From positions 1 through 6,647 of the forward strand of contig PMKK01000157.1 in NCBI GenBank assembly GCA_003157715.1: a DNA stretch of 6,647 bases, in the 5' to 3' direction. This document shows, in pieces, positions 1 to 5,777 of the stretch. Both the position numbers and the translations under genes were made by a program. Source of the stretch: Actinomycetota bacterium (GTDB lineage Bacteria > Actinomycetota > Thermoleophilia > UBA2241). How positions within the stretch are numbered: the stretch's first letter is position 1; each line of letters begins with the position of its first letter. Below the pieces are notes generated by a model. The model was not told the DNA's origin and did not search any database. It was given only the letters and a program-made list of their open reading frames with translations.

Positions 1-360
1 GATGAACCAGCCGGCCTGGCCGGCCGGGACCGCGTCGCCCATCTGCTGCAGCACTTGCTGGTCGATGCCGGTCTTGCCGACCTTGCCGAACAGGGCGCCC
101 ATGCCGGCGCCGATGGCAAGCCCGAGGAACGGCACGAAAAACAGCAGACCGAACAGCATGCCCCAGAAGGCGCCGCCCATGGCGCCGGCACCCACCAGGT
201 GGGCGTCGTGCTTGACGTGCGGCTTGCCGTCCGGGTCGCGCACCACCTCGGCCGCGTCCTGAAGCTGGACGATCATGTCCTTCTGCATCTGAGCCAGCTT
301 GAACCCGAAGGCGTCGGCGGCGGCTTCGTCGTCGAACCCCAGCACCATCAATTCGCTCAT
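1..360 (-). CDS. DUF1269-like small membrane protein (C-terminus cut by window edge)
   Basis: The reading frame runs from an ATG at 360 down through position 1 without a stop, giving 120 residues of a protein cut off at its C-terminus. It begins MSELMVLGFDDEAAADAF, followed by a segment with LQDAAEVVRDPDGKPHVKH. A glycine-rich hydrophobic hairpin then spans about residues 56-95 (GAGAMGGAFWGMLFGLLFF, then an FLGLAIGAGMGALFGKVG stretch). This order of a short alpha/beta start, a VVRDxDGKxH signature and a GA-rich membrane hairpin fits the DUF1269 family, whose members are usually about 160-170 residues, so roughly a quarter should lie beyond the window. The molecular function of the family is unknown. 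The start is chosen because AAGGAGG lies about 5 bases upstream. An in-frame ATG 13 codons further upstream lacks such a site. It lies 104 bases downstream of the TetR gene on the same strand, and I see no functional link to the catabolic genes. Confidence 0.8.
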   Translation of the reverse strand, partial: MSELMVLGFDDEAAADAFGFKLAQMQKDMIVQLQDAAEVVRDPDGKPHVKHDAHLVGAGAMGGAFWGMLFGLLFFVPFLGLAIGAGMGALFGKVGKTGIDQQVLQQMGDAVPAGQAGWFI

Positions 361-365
361 GCGCC

Positions 366-372
366 CCTCCTT
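366..372 (-). promoter_or_regulatory. Strong ribosome binding site of the DUF1269-like gene
   Basis: On the minus strand AAGGAGG lies 5 bases before the ATG at 360. It decides the start against an in-frame upstream ATG. The rest of the gap up to the TetR stop (positions 373-455) shows no convincing -35/-10 pair, so it is open whether this gene has its own promoter or is read through from the TetR gene. Confidence 0.7.
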
Positions 373-455
373 GTGTCGGTTGACCGCCTGGACGTGCATG
401 GCGGCCACTGGGACCATGCCCCCAACGGACCGACTTCAACGCGGTTGGACTCGCG

Positions 456-476
456 GGCGCGGGCTCAGCCCGCGCC
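456..476 (-). terminator. Perfect 9-bp inverted repeat with the TetR stop codon in its 3-base loop; possible weak terminator
   Basis: The arms are GGCGCGGGC and GCCCGCGCC, a perfect 9-bp GC-only stem, and the 3-base loop is exactly the TGA stop of the TetR gene (465-467). No run of T follows on the minus strand, so this is not a classical intrinsic terminator. It could slow RNA polymerase, protect the 3' end of the mRNA, or be a chance product of high GC composition. The 3-base loop is tight, so the real loop may open by one pair. Confidence 0.4.
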
Positions 477-1241
477 GCTCGAAGCGGGCGTCTCCTGTTT
501 CTGGTCGAGTGAGGCGAGCAGTCCGTCAAGGCCGCTCTTGAGGAAGAACTCGAGTATGCGAAACGCCTTCTCCAGATCGAACCCTCGTGGCTGAAGGGCG
601 TTCTGGATGGCCAGGCCGTCGACCACCGCGACCATGAGCGCCATGAAGGCGATGTACTGCTCCCGGTTTTCGGCCGTCACTCGGTCGGCCAGTCCGAGCC
701 ACTCGACGTTCATCTTGTAGTACCAGTCGTAGAGGGCGGCGACCTTTGACCGCAGCCGCTCATCGCGGATGACGTGGGGCAGCAGGTCGAAGAACATGAG
801 AAACCCGTCGAGATCGCCAGCCATGCGGGTCTGACCCGTGACGTAGCGCTCGAGACGCTCGTCTCCCGTGGCGCCGACGGTCTCCCTGGCCAGGGCCAGA
901 CACTGGTCGTAGTCGAGGGAGTCGGCCACCGCCAGGATGAGCCCGTCCTTGTCCCCGAAGTGGTACTTGATCGAGGCCTTGTTCCTGCCGGCCTCGGCGG
1001 CGATCGCGTCGAGGCGCAGCGCGTCGAAGCCGCCTTGCAGCAGGAGCCGCTTGGACGCGTCGAGCAGACGCTGCGCGGTCTCAGAGAGCGAGAGCGCGGG
1101 GTCCTCGACGGGAAACCCGAAGAGCTCGCCCGCGCCGAGGTCTGTAGCGCCGGCGGTCAGCGGCTCGGACGACTCGTCGACCGCGGGACGATCCGCGCCC
1201 TCGATCGGGCGACTCAGTGGAACTTCATCCGACGTGGCCAC
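465..1241 (-). CDS. TetR/AcrR-family transcriptional repressor with long N-terminal extension
   Basis: This 258-residue protein carries a TetR-type N-terminal HTH at about residues 53-102 (ETAQRLLDASKRLLLQGGFD, then RLDAIAAEAGRNKASIKYHF). The recognition helix is near NKASIKYHFGDKDGL, and the F-D/G-x-KDGL turn is typical of the family. An all-helical ligand and dimerisation domain follows, ending in GFDLEKAFRILEFFLKSGLDGLL, which recalls the BetI-like TetR C-terminal domain. About 50 acidic, low-complexity residues precede the HTH, longer than usual. The start is a GTG six bases after the ALDH stop. I saw no other plausible start closer to the HTH in this frame, and the only SD-like stretch (AGAAGG, inside the ALDH end) is rather distant. 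Tight spacing makes it the second gene of an ALDH-tetR unit, so it most likely represses that unit and itself through the palindrome at 2803-2820. The inducer is unknown; a pathway intermediate is a reasonable guess. Confidence 0.9.
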   Translation of the reverse strand: MATSDEVPLSRPIEGADRPAVDESSEPLTAGATDLGAGELFGFPVEDPALSLSETAQRLLDASKRLLLQGGFDALRLDAIAAEAGRNKASIKYHFGDKDGLILAVADSLDYDQCLALARETVGATGDERLERYVTGQTRMAGDLDGFLMFFDLLPHVIRDERLRSKVAALYDWYYKMNVEWLGLADRVTAENREQYIAFMALMVAVVDGLAIQNALQPRGFDLEKAFRILEFFLKSGLDGLLASLDQKQETPASSGAG

Positions 1242-1247
1242 CGTCTG

Positions 1248-2750
1248 CTAGAGAGCCTTCTTGAAGTCGATCGCCACCGTCTTCAGATGGGTCACGTCGT
1301 CAAGCGTGAAACGACCGCCCAGCCTGCCGTGACCGCTCTTCGTGCCACCGCCGCCACCGAAGGGCTCGTGGGCCTCCCAGTAGTCGGTGGTGTCGTTCAC
1401 GACCACGTTGCCGGTGCGCAGGCGGTCGGCGTACCAGAAACACCGCTTGACCGACGAAGTGAAGACCGACATCTGCAGGCCGTAGCCGGTCTCGTTGGCG
1501 ATCTCGACCGCTTCCTCGTCGCTCGTGTACTCGATCACCGGCGCCACCGGCCCAAAGGTCTCCTCGAGGTTCAGCAACATGTCGCGCCGGACACCGTCGA
1601 TGACCGTGGGCGGAAAGTACAGGCCGGTGGGCCTGCCGGATTCGCGCTCTCCCCCGATGAGGATCTCGGCGCCCTTGGCGGTGGCGTCGGCCAGGTGTTC
1701 CTCGGTCTTGACCGCGGTGGGTTCGTTGTTGAGCGGACCCATGGTCGTCGCCGGGTCGAAGGGATCCCCCAGGCGCCACTTTCTGGTCTCTTCGAGGAGC
1801 AGTTCAAGGAAGCGGTCGTGGACGCCGCGCTCAACGAGGATCCGCTCGGTGGCACAGCACACCTGGCCCGCGTTCAAGAAACTGCCGAAGGCGGCCGCGG
1901 CCGCGGCCGCTTCGAGATCGGCGTCGGGGCAGACGATCTGCGGCCCGTTGCCGCCGAGCTCCATGAGCGTCTGCTTGATGCCGGCCTTGGCGCAGATCGA
2001 TTCGCCGGTCACCGTCTCGCCCGTGAACCCGATGACGTCGACGTCCGGGTGCGAGACGAGATGGTCGCCGATCACCGATCCGGGGCCGGTGACCAGGTTG
2101 AAGATCCCCGGCGGCAGATCGGACTCCTCCAGCGCCTCCTCGATGCAGCGCGCCACGAGGATCATGGAGAGCGGCGTCGTCGAAGCCGGCTTCATGACCA
2201 TCGTGTTGCCTGCCGCGAGACCTGGGCCGATATACTCGGACGGGATCACCGTGGGAAAGTTCCAGGGGGTGATCACCGCCATGACGCCGAACGGCTCCCG
2301 AAAGGTCAGCACGCGCTTGTAGGGGTCGCGCATGGCGATCACGGGGGTCTCCATGCGCACGACGTCTTCGGCGGCCAGCTGAAAGTTGAGCGCCACCTCC
2401 AGCACCTCGGGCAGGGACTCCGTCGCGTAGGGCTTGCCTTGTTCCGCGCTCAGCACGCGAGCGATGGTCTCCGCTCGCTCCCTGATGAGCTCGGCCATTC
2501 TCAGCACGATGGCGGCGCGTTCGTAGACGTGGCGCGCCTTGAACTCCGGCCAGGCCGCTTTGGCCGCGGCGACCGCGGCATCGACGTCGGCGGCCGCGCA
2601 GCTCGGCACCTCCGCCAGCAGCTCGCCGGTAGCCGGGCTTCTCACGTCGAACCGCTTCCCTGAGCGCGCGCCGACCCAGGCGCCAGCGATCAGGTTGGTC
2701 GTGTCCGCGAGCTCCTTCGGTATCGCACTACCGGCGCTCATCGTAGCCAT
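1248..2750 (-). CDS. NAD(P)-dependent aldehyde dehydrogenase (ALDH superfamily), possibly semialdehyde- or aminoaldehyde-specific
   Basis: This is a full-length 500-residue class ALDH, which oxidises an aldehyde to a carboxylic acid with NAD(P)+ in the cytoplasm. All key elements are present: TPWNFP at 161-166 with oxyanion Asn165, the cofactor-binding lysine in MKPAS (Lys187), the general base in MELGGNGP (Glu264), the nucleophile in NAGQVCCA (Cys298, with a vicinal Cys299), and the EETFGP motif at 396-401 (Glu397, Phe399). The usual GFTGST turn reads GFTGETVTG at 241-249, a Glu in place of Ser, seen in some semialdehyde-acting ALDH clades. The C-terminal part WEAHEPFGG then KSGHGRLGG is typical of the superfamily. 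The start is ATG 2750. A second ATG three codons in (2741) sits better from the nearest GGAG, while a GAGGGGG further up suits the first. It is followed after 6 bases by the TetR gene. The neighbouring dehydrogenase could supply an amino-semialdehyde substrate such as 2-aminoadipate 6-semialdehyde, but the substrate cannot be read from sequence. Confidence 0.93.
   Translation of the reverse strand: MATMSAGSAIPKELADTTNLIAGAWVGARSGKRFDVRSPATGELLAEVPSCAAADVDAAVAAAKAAWPEFKARHVYERAAIVLRMAELIRERAETIARVLSAEQGKPYATESLPEVLEVALNFQLAAEDVVRMETPVIAMRDPYKRVLTFREPFGVMAVITPWNFPTVIPSEYIGPGLAAGNTMVMKPASTTPLSMILVARCIEEALEESDLPPGIFNLVTGPGSVIGDHLVSHPDVDVIGFTGETVTGESICAKAGIKQTLMELGGNGPQIVCPDADLEAAAAAAAFGSFLNAGQVCCATERILVERGVHDRFLELLLEETRKWRLGDPFDPATTMGPLNNEPTAVKTEEHLADATAKGAEILIGGERESGRPTGLYFPPTVIDGVRRDMLLNLEETFGPVAPVIEYTSDEEAVEIANETGYGLQMSVFTSSVKRCFWYADRLRTGNVVVNDTTDYWEAHEPFGGGGGTKSGHGRLGGRFTLDDVTHLKTVAIDFKKAL
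1888..1911. repeat. Short GCGGCC tandem repeat inside the ALDH gene
   Basis: About three to four GCGGCC units encode the alanine run at residues 281-287 of the ALDH, in the helix before the catalytic cysteine loop. Alanine-rich helices at this place are common in the superfamily, so this looks like codon bias on a normal helix rather than an expanded repeat. It is a possible slippage site. Confidence 0.5.
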
Positions 2751-2783
2751 CTCCTACCCCCTCTTGCCCTCGCTCGCTACCTT

Positions 2784-2796
2784 CGCGGTCACCGCG
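2784..2796. promoter_or_regulatory. Odd-centred palindrome in the ALDH 5' leader
   Basis: The arms CGCGGT and ACCGCG flank a single C. The centre lies about 21 bases (two helical turns) from the centre of the palindrome at 2803-2820, on the ALDH side, and between that palindrome and the ribosome binding site. It may be a secondary regulator contact or a small RNA stem, or a chance GC-rich match. The sequence differs from the main palindrome apart from a shared GGT/ACC element. Confidence 0.3.
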
Positions 2797-2802
2797 GAGC
2801 CA

Positions 2803-2820
2803 TAACCAACCGGCTGGTTA
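2803..2820. promoter_or_regulatory. Candidate TetR operator, TAACCAACCGGCTGGTTA
   Basis: The 18-bp element is palindromic at 16 of 18 positions around a central CCGG; only one A/C pair breaks symmetry. Size and AACC...GGTT layout are typical of TetR-family operators. It lies 52 bases upstream of the ALDH start and just downstream of the best -10 candidate, where a bound repressor would block transcription. The TetR gene is the second gene of the same unit, so it is the natural candidate to bind here. The link between this protein and this site is inference. Confidence 0.65.
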
Positions 2821-2831
2821 CACTGCCGAAA

Positions 2832-2861
2832 AACGTAGCACCGTGGGCGCTGAAGGGTCAA
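2832..2861 (-). promoter_or_regulatory. Candidate promoter of the ALDH-tetR unit
   Basis: On the minus strand TTGACC (2856-2861) and TACGTT (2832-2837) are separated by 18 bases. The -35 matches consensus at five of six positions. The -10 keeps the TA at its start and the final T. The predicted transcription start falls about 5-10 bases before the palindrome at 2803-2820. The promoter sits inside the 142-base gap between the permease stop and the ALDH start, which supports ALDH-tetR as a separate unit. I see no U-tract terminator after the permease, so read-through is possible. Confidence 0.5.
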
Positions 2862-2892
2862 GGTCCGGCTTGCGGAGCGGCTGCGTCTCGGG

Positions 2893-4305
2893 TCAGGCGG
2901 CGTCGAGCGGCTCAGTGACCGGCACGGGATCGAGCGGACGCCCCCCCAGGGTGCCCTTGAAGATCAGGTAGGCCACGGGCCCGGCGAGCATCGCGATCAC
3001 GCCGCCGATGCCATACCAGCCGAAGTGCCAGCCGAAGAGCGCGAAGGAGTTGTGACCGAAGATCTTGGTGCTCGTGTCGGTCGCGTTGGTGTAGAGCGTC
3101 AGCAGGGCGATGAAGATCGCCGGCACGCAGATCGCCGCGAGCGTCGCCGTGCCGCCCCAGATGCGGAAGGGCCGTTCGAGCCCGGGCTCCTTCTGGCGCA
3201 GACGGATGGCGGCCACGAAGATCAGCAGATAGTAGAGCATGTTGAGAAAGACGTCGATCACGACCAGGTTGGCGAACGTGCCGATGATGAGCACGAGGTT
3301 GAGGCCCGCCAGGAACAGGATCGAGATCCAGGGCGTGCCGAACCGGGGGTGCGCCCTGGTGAGCACCTTGGGCAGCAGCTTGTCCTCGGCCATGGCGTAG
3401 GCCGGCCGCGAACCCGAGGTGAGGTAGTCCTGATAGAGCGCCATGTTGCTGATCACGGCGACTCCCAGCATGGCGTACCCCAGGACCGGGCCGCCGAGCG
3501 ACTTGGCGATCTCGACGAACGAGATGCCGCCGGTGGTGGCCCACTGGTCCCACTTGCCCACGCCGGCCAGGCCGGCGAGGGTCGGCAGGAAGTACAGCGC
3601 GACGACGATCGGCATGGCGATCATGAGCCCCCGTGGGATGAGCTTGCGTGGGTTGTTGACCTCGCCGGCGATGGTCGACATGGAGTCGTACCCTGAGTAC
3701 ATCCACACGCCGATCGCGAGACCGTAGTTGAGGCTGCTGAAGATCGACTGACCGTGCGGCACGAAGGGCTGCAGCGGTGAACCATGCCATTTGGCGAGAC
3801 CCAGCACGATCTCAACGAGGAACGGCGCTACGATGACGACCGTGAACACGACCGAGCTCAGGGCGATGATGTTGAGACCGCGGATGTTGGTGTAGGCGAA
3901 GACGGCGATGAGCACGGCGCCGATACCCCAGATCTCCCAGCCGTTCAGCTGCGGCCACCAGTTGGCCACGTACCCCTGGACCAGGGCGATGTAGACGGCC
4001 GAGTCGACCCACTGGCAGGTCCACGACCACCAGCCGCACTGAAAACCCCAGAACTCGCCCATGGCGCGCCTCGTCCAGGCGTAGTAACCGCCCTCTTCGG
4101 GCAGCGCCGAGCCCAGCTCGGAGCAGACCATCGCCATGGGCATCGCCCAGAAGACGGGCAGGGCCAGCAGCATCAGGAGCGTGAGCCCCGGTCCCGACGA
4201 CGAGACCATGTCCTCGATGCCGAAGGCGCCCGACGACACGAAGATGAAGATCATCGCCACCACGGCGAACAGCCGGATGTTGACGGTGCGCAGTTGCTCG
4301 GTCAT
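2893..4305 (-). CDS. APC-superfamily amino acid/polyamine permease
   Basis: This 470-residue integral membrane protein has about 12 hydrophobic helices. The first (about 10-30) contains the unwound substrate-site segment SSGAFGIED at 24-32, as in APC transporters. SELGSALPEEGGYYAW (62-77) and GEFWGFQCGWWSWTCQWVDS (83-102) follow, then helix 6 with WMYSGYDSMSTIAGEV (201-216) and NNPRKLIPRG after it. The EEGGYY, GFWGFQ-GWW and TxAGEVxNP pattern resembles the LAT/polyamine-uptake (PUT-like) branch more than general amino acid permeases. The expected role is proton-coupled uptake of a polyamine, a cationic amino acid or a related amine across the cytoplasmic membrane. The start at ATG 4305 is supported by GGGGGGAAG about 6 bases upstream. 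It follows the saccharopine-dehydrogenase-like gene by 52 bases on the same strand, so the two are probably co-transcribed, linking uptake to the first oxidation step. The exact substrate is not determined. Confidence 0.9.
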   Translation of the reverse strand: MTEQLRTVNIRLFAVVAMIFIFVSSGAFGIEDMVSSSGPGLTLLMLLALPVFWAMPMAMVCSELGSALPEEGGYYAWTRRAMGEFWGFQCGWWSWTCQWVDSAVYIALVQGYVANWWPQLNGWEIWGIGAVLIAVFAYTNIRGLNIIALSSVVFTVVIVAPFLVEIVLGLAKWHGSPLQPFVPHGQSIFSSLNYGLAIGVWMYSGYDSMSTIAGEVNNPRKLIPRGLMIAMPIVVALYFLPTLAGLAGVGKWDQWATTGGISFVEIAKSLGGPVLGYAMLGVAVISNMALYQDYLTSGSRPAYAMAEDKLLPKVLTRAHPRFGTPWISILFLAGLNLVLIIGTFANLVVIDVFLNMLYYLLIFVAAIRLRQKEPGLERPFRIWGGTATLAAICVPAIFIALLTLYTNATDTSTKIFGHNSFALFGWHFGWYGIGGVIAMLAGPVAYLIFKGTLGGRPLDPVPVTEPLDAA

Positions 4306-4357
4306 CTGTCGCTTCCCCCCAGAAGATCGGCGCCGGCAGGCCTTTCTGATTCTCTGT

Positions 4358-5554
4358 CTAGTCGAGCGGCAGGTCTACCACTCCCCACGGCGTGCCGTGT
4401 TTGGTCATGAGATCGAGGAACGGCGCCGGCTCGATCTGCTCGGGCGCGAAGACGCCGGGCGTCCTGACGATGCCCTTGGCCAGCAGCAGCGCGCCACAGG
4501 CCGCCGGGATGCCGGTCTGGTAGCCGGTGCCCTGCACGCCCATCGTGCGGAAGGCTTCGTCGTGCGAGGTGATCTGGTACATGTAGCGGCGCACCCGCTT
4601 GCCGGCGATGGTGCCGTCGGCGAGCGCCCCGACGCACACCGCGCCGTGCATGCGGCCGATCAGGTCGACCGACTTTGGCAGCCGGCTGACGAGCAGGTCG
4701 AGCGGCCGGAAGCTCGCGCCCCCGAACTCGATCTCCTTGTTGTGGTCGAAGCCGAGCTTGCGCCAGGTGAGCAGCAGGTTGACCCACTGGTCGTCGAGGG
4801 CGATGAAGAAGTCGGCGTCGCGCAGGCCCTTGCCGCTCAGGAACATGGGCATGAGCTGAGCTTCTTCGTGGTCGACGTTCCACACCTTGAGCTTGCCGAC
4901 CGGCGCCGGAAAGTCGAACTCGCGAGACGTAGTGAGCGACGTGCGGCGGATCTTCTTGCCGTTCTCGAAGGCGTGCGGCGGCAGGATGAGACACTCCTCG
5001 ACCATGGTCGTCGGCGAGAAGCTCGGCGCGAAGTCGACGCCGTCGGCCGAGCTGTTGTCGCCGTCGAGCACCGTAAGGCGTTCGACGGTGTCGAACTGGT
5101 CGTAGAGCGCGCGGGCGAACACGTCGCTCGCCCCTGGGTCGATGCCGAAGAAGACGAGCGCCGTGAGGCCCTTCTTCTTGAACTCGGCGTCGAGGGCGAT
5201 CTCTTCGTCGACGTCGGCCGTGCCCACGACGTCGCGGGGCCCGGCGGCGGCCATGTCGATGTAGTTGGTACCGGTCTCGAGGCAGGCGGCCATGATGTCG
5301 AGGTTCCACTCGGGGATCAGCGCGTTGAAGCACAGGTCGACGCCGGCCAGCGCATGAACCAGAGCCTCCTTGTCGGTGGCGTCGAGCAGCAGCGTCTCGA
5401 CCTTGCCCGCCGGCAGCTTGGCGGCCACCTCGGCAAGGCGCTTCTCGTTCACGTCGGCCAGCACGACGCAGCTCACGTCGGGGTCGGGGGCCATGGTGCG
5501 CGCCGACACTTCGCCTACCGAACCGACACCAAGTTGCAGGACCCGCATGTCCAT
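4358..5554 (-). CDS. Saccharopine dehydrogenase-family NAD(P)-dependent oxidoreductase (lysine 6-dehydrogenase-like)
   Basis: This is a protein of about 398 residues. An N-terminal Rossmann fold has GVGSVG at 9-14. An aspartate ends the second strand (VVLADVNEKR, Asp34), which favours NAD over NADP. NALIPEWNLDIMAACLETGTNYIDMA (77-102) and FFGIDPGASDVFARAL (125-140) are family landmarks, and the C-terminal catalytic domain ends GIVRTPGVFAPEQIEP, close in style to the ends of lysine 6-dehydrogenases and saccharopine reductases. Such enzymes make or break C-N bonds next to an amino acid or oxidise an amine to a semialdehyde. With the permease and ALDH alongside, oxidation of lysine to 2-aminoadipate 6-semialdehyde is an attractive guess. 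Carboxynorspermidine dehydrogenase or saccharopine dehydrogenase activity remains possible. The frame stays open upstream to 5779, but homology starts at MRVLQLGVG. ATG 5548 has AAGG about 9 bases upstream and may be the true start in place of ATG 5554. Confidence 0.85.
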   Translation of the reverse strand: MDMRVLQLGVGSVGEVSARTMAPDPDVSCVVLADVNEKRLAEVAAKLPAGKVETLLLDATDKEALVHALAGVDLCFNALIPEWNLDIMAACLETGTNYIDMAAAGPRDVVGTADVDEEIALDAEFKKKGLTALVFFGIDPGASDVFARALYDQFDTVERLTVLDGDNSSADGVDFAPSFSPTTMVEECLILPPHAFENGKKIRRTSLTTSREFDFPAPVGKLKVWNVDHEEAQLMPMFLSGKGLRDADFFIALDDQWVNLLLTWRKLGFDHNKEIEFGGASFRPLDLLVSRLPKSVDLIGRMHGAVCVGALADGTIAGKRVRRYMYQITSHDEAFRTMGVQGTGYQTGIPAACGALLLAKGIVRTPGVFAPEQIEPAPFLDLMTKHGTPWGVVDLPLD

Positions 5555-5590
5555 CACCCTTTCGCTTATCCGAGCCGACCGGCCGGAGCT

Positions 5591-5744
5591 TTCGAACTTA
5601 TCGATGAGGCGACCGAAACTTGCTCGGATGGTTCTTCCCCGGTCACCGATAGTGACGGGATTCTCCCAGCTATCGCGGCAAACAGACAGGCCGATTCCTT
5701 GTTCGAACTTGCTCACTATCTGGTTTGGAAGCTGCTCGAACTTG
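5591..5744. repeat. Four dispersed TCGAACTT(G) elements in the divergent promoter region
   Basis: On the plus strand the copies are TTCGAACTT (5591-5599), CGAAACTTGCTC (5614-5625, one extra A), TTCGAACTTGCTC (5702-5714) and TCGAACTTG (5736-5744). They share the same orientation. The first two are 21-22 bases apart, and the last two 33 bases apart, near whole helical turns. The last copy overlaps the -35 box of the GAF gene. Same-strand repeats of one octamer near a promoter suggest regulator binding sites. The neighbouring HTH protein is the first candidate; this is inference. Confidence 0.5.
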
Positions 5745-5770
5745 ACCACCGTCACGGCGCCGGATAGGTT
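5742..5770 (+). promoter_or_regulatory. Promoter of the GAF regulator gene, placed for a leaderless transcript
   Basis: TTGACC (5742-5747) and TAGGTT (5765-5770) are exactly 17 bases apart. The -35 matches five of six consensus bases, and the -10 fits the TANNNT pattern of high-GC Gram-positives. Seven bases separate the -10 from the ATG at 5778, so transcription should begin at or next to the start codon. The bases before the ATG show no Shine-Dalgarno sequence, which agrees with leaderless translation. Confidence 0.65.
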
Positions 5771-5777
5771 GCCGGAC

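Larger units (their letters stand above)
5555..5777. other. Divergent intergenic region between the oxidoreductase and the GAF regulator
   Basis: This 223-base stretch is visibly less GC-rich than its neighbours and holds the regulatory sequences for both directions. It contains four TCGAACTT-type elements, a GTCAC-N5-GTGAC inverted repeat at 5642-5656, a GATAGTG (5648-5654) and CACTATC (5714-5720) pair, and a CCGGCCGG palindrome at 5579-5586. A good plus-strand promoter abuts the GAF gene. I could not find a convincing minus-strand -35/-10 pair for the oxidoreductase, although one must exist here or further out. The minus-strand frame is open across the whole stretch, but it looks non-coding. 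Confidence 0.7.

Noticed and set aside
774..2663. Plus-strand 629-codon open frame opposite the TetR and ALDH genes
   Set aside because: It lies antisense to two genes with complete catalytic or DNA-binding motifs. The translation is rich in Arg, Gly, His and Val, with no recognisable domain, as expected from GC-rich third positions of the opposite strand.
2751..2892. Possible intrinsic terminator after the permease gene
   Set aside because: Short GC-rich complementary stretches exist, but no strong stem followed by a T-run on the minus strand was found.
4306..4357. Separate promoter for the permease in the 52-base gap
   Set aside because: No -35/-10 pair visible; the gap holds only a GC-rich palindromic CGGCGCCG and the ribosome binding site, so co-transcription with the upstream gene is simpler.
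4136..5767. Plus-strand 543-codon open frame opposite the permease start and the saccharopine-dehydrogenase-like gene
   Set aside because: Antisense shadow with low-complexity Arg/Glu/Val/Asp composition, no domain and no ribosome binding site worth naming; the minus strand carries a clear Rossmann enzyme.
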